From assembly GCF_039023475.1 (NCBI RefSeq), contig NZ_JBCHVB010000006.1, forward strand, positions 62,001-126,000: 64,000 bases of DNA, given 5' to 3'. The notes beneath the pieces are model-generated. The model saw only the letters and a program-made list of their open reading frames with translations, had not been told where the DNA came from and ran no database searches. The position numbers were made by a program, and so were the translations under genes. Shown one piece after another: positions 8,196 through 16,603 of the stretch. The stretch is from Erwinia sp039023475 (lineage in GTDB: Bacteria; Pseudomonadota; Gammaproteobacteria; Enterobacterales; Enterobacteriaceae). The number at the start of each line of letters is the position of its first letter. The stretch's first letter is position 1.

Positions 8196-10196
8196 ATGTC
8201 TTCACGTAGAGAACTGGCAAACGCAATTCGTGCGCTAAGCATGGACGCCGTCCAGAAAGCAAATTCCGGACATCCGGGCGCCCCTATGGGCATGGCAGAT
8301 ATTGCTGAAGTGCTGTGGCGCGACTTTATGCATCACAACCCAACTAACCCGGCCTGGGCCGATCGCGATCGCTTTATTCTCTCCAACGGTCACGGCTCGA
8401 TGCTGCTTTACAGCCTTCTGCACCTTACCGGCTACGACCTGCCTATTGAAGAGCTGAAGAATTTCCGCCAGCTGCACTCTAAAACGCCAGGCCACCCGGA
8501 AATCGGTTATACCCCGGGCGTGGAAACCACGACCGGCCCGCTGGGTCAGGGTCTGGCTAACGCCGTGGGTCTGGCGATTGCGGAACGCACGCTGGCCGCG
8601 CAGTTTAACCGTCCGGGTCATGACGTTATCGATCACCATACCTACGTCTTTATGGGCGATGGCTGCCTGATGGAAGGGATTTCTCACGAAGTCTGTTCGC
8701 TGGCCGGTACGCTGGGCCTGGGTAAACTGATCGGCTTCTATGACCATAACGGCATTTCAATTGATGGCGAGACGGAAGGCTGGTTCACCGATGATACGGC
8801 GAAGCGTTTCGAAGCCTATAACTGGCACGTCGTGAATGAAATTGACGGGCACGATGCGGAAGCGGTGTCGCGGGCAATTAAAGAAGCCCAGAGCGTGACG
8901 GATAAACCGTCCCTGCTCATCTGCCGTACCACTATCGGTTTCGGCTCGCCAAATAAAGCGGGCAAAGAAGAGTCACACGGCGCGCCGCTGGGTGAAGATG
9001 AGATCGCGTTGACACGTAAGCAGCTGGGCTGGAACTACCCGCCATTCGAAATTCCTCAGGACATTTATGCCCAGTGGGACGCGAAAGAAGCGGGTCAGCA
9101 ATACGAGAAAGCCTGGAACGAGAAGTTTGCCGCCTATAAGGCTGCTTATCCGGAGCTGGCGAAAGAGTATGCCCGCCGTATGGATGGCGGTATGCCGGAA
9201 AGCTGGGAGCAGGAAACCCAGAAATTCATCGAGGAGCTGCAGGCTAATCCGCAGAAAATTGCCAGCCGTAAAGCCTCGCAGAATACGCTGGAAAGCTTCG
9301 GCAAAATCCTGCCTGAGCTGCTGGGCGGCTCCGCCGATCTCGCGCCGAGCAACCTGACTATCTGGTCAGGCTCCAAACCGCTCAACGAGGATCACGCCGG
9401 TAACTATATCCATTATGGCGTGCGTGAATTCGGTATGACGGCCATTGCCAACGGTATTGCTCACCATGGCGGCTTTGTGCCTTATACGGCTACCTTCCTG
9501 ATGTTTGTGGAATATGCCCGTAATGCCGTGCGTATGGCCGCGCTGATGAAAGCGCGCCAGATTATGGTTTATACCCATGATTCAATTGGTCTGGGCGAAG
9601 ATGGCCCTACGCACCAGCCGGTTGAGCAGATTGCCAGCCTGCGCGTCACGCCAAACATGAGCGTCTGGCGCCCCTGTGACCAGGTGGAAACGGCGGTGGC
9701 CTGGAAACATGCCGTTGAACGCCATCACGGTCCTACCGCGCTGATCCTTTCCCGTCAGAATCTGGCGCAGCCTGAGCGCACGAAAGCACAGCTGGAGAAT
9801 ATCTCCCGCGGCGCTTACGTGCTGAAAGATTGTGAAGGCACGCCGGAAGTGATTCTGATTGCGACAGGTTCAGAAGTGGAAATCACCCTGGGCGCGGCGG
9901 ATAAACTGACGGCAAACGGGCATAAAGTTCGCGTAGTTTCTATGCCGTCAACCGATCTGTTCGATAAGCAGGATGTCAGCTATCGCGAATCAGTGCTGCC
10001 TTCTACCGTAACGGCCCGCGTAGCGGTGGAAGCAGGAATTGCTGATTACTGGTACAAGTATGTCGGTCTGAACGGCTCCATCGTCGGTATGACCACCTTT
10101 GGTGAGTCGGCTCCGGCGGCGAAACTGTTTAACGAATTCGGTTTCACGGTTGAAAATATTGCCAGCCATGCCGAGAAGCTGCTTAAGCCTCACTGA
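8196..10196 (+). CDS. tktB: TktB, transketolase
   Basis: The 666-aa thiamine-diphosphate enzyme moves two-carbon ketol units between sugar phosphates. The TPP/Mg motif begins at GDGCLMEG near residue 156, the pyrimidine-binding domain starts near residue 355, and the C-terminal domain follows. ATG at 8196 is preceded by GGGAG. Pairing with talA supports tktB over tktA, but the two paralogues are too alike for sequence alone to be decisive. It ends at a strong terminator shared with ypfG. Confidence 0.93.
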   Translation: MSSRRELANAIRALSMDAVQKANSGHPGAPMGMADIAEVLWRDFMHHNPTNPAWADRDRFILSNGHGSMLLYSLLHLTGYDLPIEELKNFRQLHSKTPGHPEIGYTPGVETTTGPLGQGLANAVGLAIAERTLAAQFNRPGHDVIDHHTYVFMGDGCLMEGISHEVCSLAGTLGLGKLIGFYDHNGISIDGETEGWFTDDTAKRFEAYNWHVVNEIDGHDAEAVSRAIKEAQSVTDKPSLLICRTTIGFGSPNKAGKEESHGAPLGEDEIALTRKQLGWNYPPFEIPQDIYAQWDAKEAGQQYEKAWNEKFAAYKAAYPELAKEYARRMDGGMPESWEQETQKFIEELQANPQKIASRKASQNTLESFGKILPELLGGSADLAPSNLTIWSGSKPLNEDHAGNYIHYGVREFGMTAIANGIAHHGGFVPYTATFLMFVEYARNAVRMAALMKARQIMVYTHDSIGLGEDGPTHQPVEQIASLRVTPNMSVWRPCDQVETAVAWKHAVERHHGPTALILSRQNLAQPERTKAQLENISRGAYVLKDCEGTPEVILIATGSEVEITLGAADKLTANGHKVRVVSMPSTDLFDKQDVSYRESVLPSTVTARVAVEAGIADYWYKYVGLNGSIVGMTTFGESAPAAKLFNEFGFTVENIASHAEKLLKPH

Positions 10197-10240
10197 TCGC
10201 TCTCCGCTTAACGCCCGGCGCTTCAGCCCGGGCAAAAAAA

Positions 10241-10262
10241 ACGCCCTCAGGGGCGTTTTTTT
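10241..10262. terminator. Bidirectional terminator between tktB and ypfG
   Basis: The stem acgccc/gggcgt has a 4-nt loop and is flanked by eight A on the left (10233-10240) and seven T on the right (10256-10262). It can stop tktB rightward and ypfG leftward; the ypfG stop codon sits at its right edge. Confidence 0.92.
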
Positions 10263-11352
10263 ATGGCGTCATTTCCACGCTTGTCGTGGGTTCCGGCGGC
10301 ATCTTTTTGCTGGTCCAGAGCCTGGGCCAGTCGTCGCTGCCGTGCCAGGCATCACAGGTGCTCTCTTCCACATACTCCGCCAGTACGAACTCGCGCCCGG
10401 TATACTGCCAGCGCGTCGCCAGGCCGCAGTCCCCGATCCCCCTTCCCTTGCTGTAGGTCAGCAGCTGACCGCGGCTGACATCATATTCCGCGTTCACCAG
10501 ATCAAGCTGCTTTTCCGTGCGGCCCGGCGGCAAGAAAGGCAGCGTAAGCGTGACGCCTTTTGCCACATAGGGCAGCGTGCGGGTCACCTCAAAAGCCAGA
10601 TCGATAACGTTATAGGCCCCCATCTCGCAGCTGACCAGCAGCAGCGCCTTCTCATCCGACAGCGGTGCGACGCTGACCACACGACGCTGGGGATCCAGCG
10701 AGCATTCATCGGTATTAATACGCCAGGTGCCGTAATCGATAAGGCCCGTGGTCTCCTCTCGGGTCAGCGCCAGCGGCGGGCGGCGCGGCGCGGCAATCAG
10801 GGGGATGGCGGGCTCGGGGGGCACGTCATAAGCCCCGCGTTCGCCCCGCCTGACCCAGGCACTCATGCCGTTGATCCTGCCCTGGACATCATCCATTAAC
10901 AGCAGCGCCGCCTTCATCCCCTCTAATGAGATGACCGCGCCTGGACGATAAAGGAGCTGAATATTATCCGCCTCCATCACCTGCATCAGAAATTCATCAA
11001 TGGAAATGGCGTGCGTGGTGGTGAGATGGTGTGGCCTGACCTCCCAGTGCTTAAGGTCCAGCTTTAGCCGCTGTCCGTCGAGCAACAGGTTATCTTTCAG
11101 CGGCGCGCCCTTCAGCTCACCGGTATAGCGATTACCATAATCAATACTGAGCAGCGGCCGATCGTCGCTGCCCGCATGACGACGGATAGTCATCACCAGG
11201 TTATTATCTCCCGGAAAATTTCGCGCGACGCAGTAGTTCTGATTGTTACAGGTAACTTGCCAGTCAGAGAACGTTTTCTGCAGGGGATCGGCGTACAAAG
11301 ACGCAGAGAATAACAACAAGAAAAGAGGGGCCAATTTATTCCAGTAAGACAT
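10261..11352 (-). CDS. ypfG: YpfG, DUF1176 periplasmic protein
   Basis: The 363-aa protein has a cleavable Sec signal (SYWNKLAPLFLLLFSASLYA, cut before DPLQ). The DUF1176 body opens with KTFSDWQVTCNNQNYC, and several paired cysteines suggest disulfides. The start at 11352 has CAGG upstream and gives a clean signal peptide; the open frame extends 25 residues further without support. Function is unknown. In E. coli it neighbours tktB and nudK, as here. Confidence 0.88.
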   Translation of the reverse strand: MSYWNKLAPLFLLLFSASLYADPLQKTFSDWQVTCNNQNYCVARNFPGDNNLVMTIRRHAGSDDRPLLSIDYGNRYTGELKGAPLKDNLLLDGQRLKLDLKHWEVRPHHLTTTHAISIDEFLMQVMEADNIQLLYRPGAVISLEGMKAALLLMDDVQGRINGMSAWVRRGERGAYDVPPEPAIPLIAAPRRPPLALTREETTGLIDYGTWRINTDECSLDPQRRVVSVAPLSDEKALLLVSCEMGAYNVIDLAFEVTRTLPYVAKGVTLTLPFLPPGRTEKQLDLVNAEYDVSRGQLLTYSKGRGIGDCGLATRWQYTGREFVLAEYVEESTCDAWHGSDDWPRLWTSKKMPPEPTTSVEMTP

Positions 11353-12116
11353 TGATAACCTGATTCCCCGGATGACATAGAGTACTAAGAATAACGCAAT
11401 GGTCTCCCATAAGCAGGAATTTATCAATGGAGAGCCTCTGGACAGACTGCGGCGTGCGCAAAAAGCGGCGTCGGGCGTGAATGTAAGCCGCTTTTATGCA
11501 AGGCATCATCCCGGCTCTTTCATCCCGACTCAATGAGATTAATCGGACAAAGCAGACGAATAAGTTTATTTCATTCGTACTGATTAACCTTCGCAGATGT
11601 CATTATTCTGTGAATGCAATAGCCCGAGCCTGAACGGCCCCCGGAATACAATTATAGCGGTGATAACGTGACAAAGATCACTATTATTATGAAACAAATC
11701 AGGTAAATGACATTTAAACGGCAGGCGGCTTTAGCATGCTGCTAATAGCCTGTCACTTCACACCAACAGGCAACATGTTCTCATAGTGCTGCAATGCGTT
11801 AGTCGGTGGATATCCGCCGGAAGGCAAGCGGCTGGTGGCGTCCATCACGGATAATCAAAAAATAGATAAACAGGGTTTTCGGTGATGACCGTCTTCCTGA
11901 AAAAAGGTTTTTATTGCTTTTATACAAGCATGAGGTTACAGCAATATTATAACCTCAAGAATAAGCCTTCATTAGATAATGCTTCAGCCAGTATAAAATA
12001 TTAAGCTCAGAACTACTATTATCTTTCCCATTCAGATATAAACACCCTCTTCGGTCAATATAAAAATCGAATATAAAGAGATGCAACTCCCGGCAGCAGA
12101 GCGATTGGCTGAAGCG
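11353..12116. other. 764-bp AT-rich intergenic region
   Basis: No convincing gene is visible between ypfG and nudK, which are adjacent in E. coli. It contains a CRP-like site (11667-11682), a bulged hairpin (11727-11750, ttagca-tgc-tgctaa core) and an 8-bp hairpin (11931-11957, tgaggtta/taacctca). A 39-codon ATG frame at 11885-12004 on the plus strand has only a distant AGGG and no recognised relatives. The base composition and length fit either foreign or decayed DNA, or an uncalled small RNA. Confidence 0.5.
11667..11682. promoter_or_regulatory. CRP-like binding site
   Basis: The core GTGA-caaaga-TCAC keeps the six-base spacing and four of five bases in each TGTGA half. It lies more than 300 bp from both flanking genes, so any target is unclear. 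Confidence 0.4.
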
Positions 12117-12698
12117 TCAGGCCAGGCTCAGCCACCCTTCAATTAGCGCGTGCTGCATCAGCATAACGGTTTTTCCATCCTTAATATGGCCCGATTTGAT
12201 CATGGCCCAGGCCTGAGGGAATGGAATTTCCATTACGTCAATATCCTCATCCTCAACGCCGCCGCCGGCATTTGCACGCAGGCCTTCATCATATTCGGCG
12301 GCAAAGAAGTGAATAAGCTCCGTGACCCCGCCTGGCGACATATACATCTCATAAAGCTTTTCTACTTTGCCAACCGCATAGCCCGTCTCCTCTATCGCCT
12401 CCTTGCGGATGCACTCCTCCGGCGAGTCATCATCCAGCAGGCCAGCACAGGCTTCGATCAGCATGCCGTTTTCATTGCCGTTGACCCAGGTGGCAATACG
12501 GAACTGACGGGTCAGGATGATGCTGTTTTTTTCCCGGTTATAGAGCAGGATTGTCGCCCCGTTACCCCGATCGTAAACCTCACGCCGGTGGCGAAGGGTT
12601 GCGCCATCCCTGGTGGTGAGATCGTAGGTGAAGTTACGCAGAACGAACCAGTTTTCCGACAGGATTTTGTTTTTAATGACTTCGATTTTGGCTGACAT
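12117..12698 (-). CDS. nudK: NudK, GDP-mannose pyrophosphatase
   Basis: The 193-aa Nudix hydrolase is expected to split GDP-mannose to GMP and mannose-1-P. The Nudix box is readable near residues 87-110 (AGLLDDDSPEEC then IRKEAIEETGY), and the NudK-specific stretch YMSPGGVTELIHFF and GGGVEDEDI follow. The first conserved Glu of the box appears as Ser (DDDSPEE), while the core EAIEE is intact. The start at 12698 has CGGAG upstream and fits the 191-aa E. coli protein; an upstream extension to 12800 is unsupported. Upstream lies ansP rather than the aegA seen in E. coli. Confidence 0.92.
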   Translation of the reverse strand: MSAKIEVIKNKILSENWFVLRNFTYDLTTRDGATLRHRREVYDRGNGATILLYNREKNSIILTRQFRIATWVNGNENGMLIEACAGLLDDDSPEECIRKEAIEETGYAVGKVEKLYEMYMSPGGVTELIHFFAAEYDEGLRANAGGGVEDEDIDVMEIPFPQAWAMIKSGHIKDGKTVMLMQHALIEGWLSLA

Positions 12699-12802
12699 AC
12701 AGGCTCCGGTGCGTTTCAGGAGCCTGTCATCATAAAGCGTGCGTCGGGGGAAAACTATCCGAAACTGGCGGCAAGCCCGCCCCTTCACCGCGGCCCGCAA
12801 CG

Positions 12803-12828
12803 AAAAAAGGCGGCCCTTTCAGGCCGCC
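12803..12828 (-). terminator. ansP terminator
   Basis: The perfect 7-bp stem ggcggcc/ggccgcc (12809-12828) with a 6-nt loop is followed on the minus strand by six T. It lies 24 bp past the ansP stop. Confidence 0.9.
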
Positions 12829-12851
12829 CCGGTGAATGACTGCAAAGCGTG

Positions 12852-14327
12852 TCAGTCAGGCAATTTTTCCAGCGAGGGCTGGTCGTCATGCTCCGTCTGC
12901 GCCACGGCGTTCACGCGCTTGCGCACCCCGAACCAGCCCAGAATCAGGAGCAGCGCAATCAGCGGCACTGACGCAATGGTGTAGGTGCCGTTCGGATAGT
13001 CGAAGGCCATCAGCACAATGACGCTGGCCAGAAACAGCAGCGTCAGCCAGGAGGTAAAGGGCGCACCCGGCAGCTTGAAGCTGACATCCTCCGCCTTTCC
13101 TTCTTTGATCGCTTTGCGCAGGCGCATCTGGCATACCATGATAAACGCCCAAGAGGTAATGATGCCCAGCGACGCCATGTTGAGCACGATTTCAAAAACA
13201 CGCGACGGCACAATATAGTTCAGCCAGACGCCGATGATGTAGACGCCAATAGTGACCAGAATGCCCATGTAAGGCACCTGCTGTCCGCTCATCTTTGACA
13301 TGAACTTCGGCGCCGAGCCGCCCATCGACATGGAGCGCAGAATGCGGCCGGTGCAGTAAAGCCCCGAGTTGAGGCTGGAAAGGGCCGCGCTCAGCACCAC
13401 GATATTCATGATGCTGCCCGCATAAGGCACGCCCAGTCTGGAGAAGAAGGTAACAAACGGACTCTCTCCGGCCTGATAGGCGTTCCACGGCAGCAGCAGT
13501 ACCAGCAGCACTACCGATCCGACATAGAACAGGCCGATGCGCCAGATAACGCTATTGATGGCCTTCGGCAGCATGGTTTTCGGGTCTTTACACTCCCCCG
13601 CCGCCGTCCCGACCAGCTCGATGGAGGCGAAGGCGAACACCACGCCCTGCACCAGTACCAGCGCCGGTAGCAATCCATGCGGGAAGAAGCCGCCATTATC
13701 ACTGATCAGATGGAAGCCAGTCGTATTGCCATCGAGCGGCTTGCCGCTTCCGAGGAAGACCACGCCCACCACGAGGAAAATGGCAATGGCCAGCACCTTA
13801 ATCAGCGCAAACCAGAACTCCATTTCAGCGAACCACTTTACTCCCACCATATTCATGGTACCGACAATCGCCAGGGCGCCCAGCGCGAAGACCCACTGCG
13901 GCACGTCGCCAAACGCGCCCCAGTAATGCATATAGAGCGCCACGGCGGTAATGTCGACGATACCGGTCATGGCCCAGTTGACGAAGTACATCCAGCCCGC
14001 CACGTAGGAGGCCTTCTCGCCAAGAAACTCGCGGGCATAAGAGACGAAGCTGCCGCTGGAAGGACGATGAAGCACCAGCTCACCTAACGCGCGGAGAATA
14101 AAGAAAGAAAAAATACCACACACTAAATAGACGATAGCCAGCGCCGGTCCCGCCATTTGCAGGCGGCCGCCCGCCCCGAGAAACAGCCCTGTCCCTATCG
14201 CGCCGCCGATAGCAATCATCTGAACGTGACGATTATCCATCGCTTTTTGATAGCCGGAATCATGAGAATTTAACCAACGTCTTCTTGCCGCGCGCTTATC
14301 GCTCACCGCGTTTTTATCCGCTTTCAT
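12852..14327 (-). CDS. ansP: AnsP, L-asparagine permease
   Basis: The 491-aa amino-acid permease (APC superfamily, AAT group) has twelve predicted membrane segments. The family signature IAIGGAIGTGLFLGAG is near residues 38-53 and ALGELVLHRPSSGSFVSYA follows. Sequence resemblance to E. coli AnsP is close across the whole length, from KRRWLN-like to the FKLPGAPFTSWLTLLFL block near residue 425. It lies between nudK and narQ, where E. coli has aegA, so it is a lineage-specific arrangement. It is divergent from narQ and has its own terminator. Confidence 0.93.
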   Translation of the reverse strand: MKADKNAVSDKRAARRRWLNSHDSGYQKAMDNRHVQMIAIGGAIGTGLFLGAGGRLQMAGPALAIVYLVCGIFSFFILRALGELVLHRPSSGSFVSYAREFLGEKASYVAGWMYFVNWAMTGIVDITAVALYMHYWGAFGDVPQWVFALGALAIVGTMNMVGVKWFAEMEFWFALIKVLAIAIFLVVGVVFLGSGKPLDGNTTGFHLISDNGGFFPHGLLPALVLVQGVVFAFASIELVGTAAGECKDPKTMLPKAINSVIWRIGLFYVGSVVLLVLLLPWNAYQAGESPFVTFFSRLGVPYAGSIMNIVVLSAALSSLNSGLYCTGRILRSMSMGGSAPKFMSKMSGQQVPYMGILVTIGVYIIGVWLNYIVPSRVFEIVLNMASLGIITSWAFIMVCQMRLRKAIKEGKAEDVSFKLPGAPFTSWLTLLFLASVIVLMAFDYPNGTYTIASVPLIALLLILGWFGVRKRVNAVAQTEHDDQPSLEKLPD

Positions 14328-14691
14328 TTTCTGTCCTGATTATCCTGTCCAAAGTGATACGGCCCCCCTCCTGGGCAGCCTCAGTTAGATAGCCAACCAA
14401 ACGATTGCGCTTCAGCACAAACGTCCGGGCAACGCTCCCCTTTCTGTAATTATATGCCTGGCGAACGGGGGAAAATTGCGGCGATGCATCCTAACCGTTC
14501 TCTCTTTCTGACGCAAAAACTGTTATGAGAAAATCGCAACCTTTTGTTAAATCACTCTTAAAAGCGAAAAATCCTGGCGGGATCGCACGGTCGCTTCAGC
14601 GTGGTCGCCGGCAAGAGATAACCCGCTCAGGTCAGTATCCTGACGGCCTTTTAGCGTTATACTCGCCAGCCTGTTGCCTGAGGGATAAAAG
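14328..14691. other. 364-bp ansP-narQ divergent promoter region
   Basis: No ORF is seen. On the minus strand a perfect TATAAT (14449-14454) lies 122 bp upstream of ansP but lacks a clear -35. AT-rich blocks at 14450-14460 and 14515-14570 could hold the narQ promoter. I could not identify a convincing FNR or NarL site by eye. Confidence 0.5.
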
Positions 14692-16362
14692 ATGATGACG
14701 CGTTCTGTGACCAGCAGCCTGGCCCGCGCCCTGTTCGCGATTGCCCTGCTTTCCGTGTTCTCTACCGGCCTGGCGATGCTGACGCTTTCGGCCAGCCTGC
14801 GCGATGCCGAAGCGGTGAATATCGCCGGATCGCTGCGTATGCAGTCCTATCGCCTCGCCTGGGATGCCACCACCAACTCGCCCGATCTGGCAAAGAACAT
14901 TCAGCTTTACCATCAGTCGCTTGATGCGCCTGCGCTGCGCGCGCTCGACCGTCGCTATGTGCCCACCAGCGTCCGCGAACGTTATCATGCGCTGCTGCAC
15001 GCCTGGCAAAAGCTCCGGCCCGACCTTGAAGCGGGAAAAACCCTGGATTACCGGCAGAATGTTTCCCATTACGTGGCGCAAATCGACCGCTTCGTGCTGG
15101 CGCTTCAGCACTGGGCGGAGCTGAAAATGTTGCTGGTTGCCGGTACCAGCGTGCTGGGTTTTATCGCCATCGCCGCGCTGGTTGTCTGGACGCTGCGCAG
15201 GGTCAGACGTCAGGTGGTGCTGCCGCTCAATAAACTGGTGATGGCCAGCCACGAAATTGAGCAGGCTAACTTCCATCCCGGGCCGCTGGATACCGGCCTG
15301 GAAAATGAACTTGGGGTGCTGGCCCGCGCCTTTACCCATATGTCCTCAGAGCTGGAAAAGCATTACCACCATCTTGAGGAAGCGGTAAAAGAGAAAACCC
15401 AGGATCTCCGTCAGGCTAACCGGCGGCTGGCGCTGCTTTATCGCTGCTCCGAAATGCTCAGCAGCCATATGAACAGCGCGCAGGCCTATCCGCAGGTGCT
15501 GGAGCGGATGCTTCAGCACGAAGCGCTCTGCGCTATTTCGCTCACGGCGCCGCCCCAGTGGGAAGTGACCGTGGGGCAGCCGGATGAGAAGCTGGCCTGG
15601 CAGCGCCTGCAGCTCGATCCTTCCGTTGGCGCTCAGGCCGGAGAGCTGCGCTGGCAGGCGCTGCGCAGTGAACCGCAGCTGATGCAGGGATTCGCCACGC
15701 TGCTGGCGCGCTCGCTTCAGCTTGAGCGCGCACAGCATAAAGTTCAGCACCTGCTGCTGATGGAGGAGCGCGCCACTATCGCCCGCGAATTGCATGACTC
15801 CCTGGCGCAGTCGCTGGCCTATCTGCGGATCCAGCTGGCCCGCCTGAAGCGGGTCGTTGATGAGAATGCCGCCCCCGCCAGAGCGATCGTCACTGAAATC
15901 GACCAGGCGCTCAGTGAGGCAAACCGGCAGCTCAGAGAGCTGCTGACCACCTTCCGCCTCTCCATTGAACCGGCGGATTTGCCCACCGCTCTGGAGCAGG
16001 TTATCGCTCCGCTTCGCCAGCAGACCAGCGCCACCATCCTGCTGGAGGGCCAGCTTACCGGTCAGCATTTAGAGGCGCAAAAGCAGGTGCACGTCCTGCA
16101 AATTGTGCGCGAAGCGCTGCTGAATGCCATACGCCATGCCAGCGCGACGCAGATCGCCGTTCGCTGTAGCCTTAATGAGCAGGGAGAGAACCGGATTGAA
16201 ATATGCGATAACGGTAAGGGCCTGGCCGATCCTGAAAGCCCTCCCGGCCATTACGGCCTGTCGATTATGCAGGAGCGGGCATCCAGCCTTAACGGAAATC
16301 TGACTGTCAGCCAGATTGAAACGGGCGGGACCAGGGTTTCGCTGATTTTTTCTGACCACTGA
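14692..16362 (+). CDS. narQ: NarQ, nitrate/nitrite sensor histidine kinase
   Basis: The 556-aa membrane kinase senses periplasmic nitrate and nitrite and phosphorylates NarL/NarP. It has a TM segment at residues 11-33, a periplasmic P-box (NIAGSLRMQSYRL) that binds nitrate, a second TM near residues 145-165, a HAMP region, a GAF-like linker, a HisKA_3 H-box (RELHDSLAQSLA, His near 368) and an HATPase with DNGKGL. ATG at 14692 follows AGGGAT; the adjacent ATG at 14695 is equally possible. Its position just ahead of acrD, as in E. coli, favours NarQ over NarX. No response regulator lies in this window. Confidence 0.92.
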   Translation: MMTRSVTSSLARALFAIALLSVFSTGLAMLTLSASLRDAEAVNIAGSLRMQSYRLAWDATTNSPDLAKNIQLYHQSLDAPALRALDRRYVPTSVRERYHALLHAWQKLRPDLEAGKTLDYRQNVSHYVAQIDRFVLALQHWAELKMLLVAGTSVLGFIAIAALVVWTLRRVRRQVVLPLNKLVMASHEIEQANFHPGPLDTGLENELGVLARAFTHMSSELEKHYHHLEEAVKEKTQDLRQANRRLALLYRCSEMLSSHMNSAQAYPQVLERMLQHEALCAISLTAPPQWEVTVGQPDEKLAWQRLQLDPSVGAQAGELRWQALRSEPQLMQGFATLLARSLQLERAQHKVQHLLLMEERATIARELHDSLAQSLAYLRIQLARLKRVVDENAAPARAIVTEIDQALSEANRQLRELLTTFRLSIEPADLPTALEQVIAPLRQQTSATILLEGQLTGQHLEAQKQVHVLQIVREALLNAIRHASATQIAVRCSLNEQGENRIEICDNGKGLADPESPPGHYGLSIMQERASSLNGNLTVSQIETGGTRVSLIFSDH

Positions 16363-16603
16363 GGAATAAGCGTTGGAAAATATTTGCCCGCCAGCTGAGC
16401 CAGCAGGGTTATCCGGCATGATAATTTACATTTTCTCCTTATTTCCTCCACGATTCTTCACAGAGCAGCGGGTAGAGTGGAGATCTGTCGACGTGAAATG
16501 CATAAACGACACAACTTTGCAGCTAATACACTTTCTCTTGCGCCCCGGGCAAACGGCAAGCGCCTTACTTTTTCACACTGATTAAGCCAGGAGTTTATCG
16601 TCG

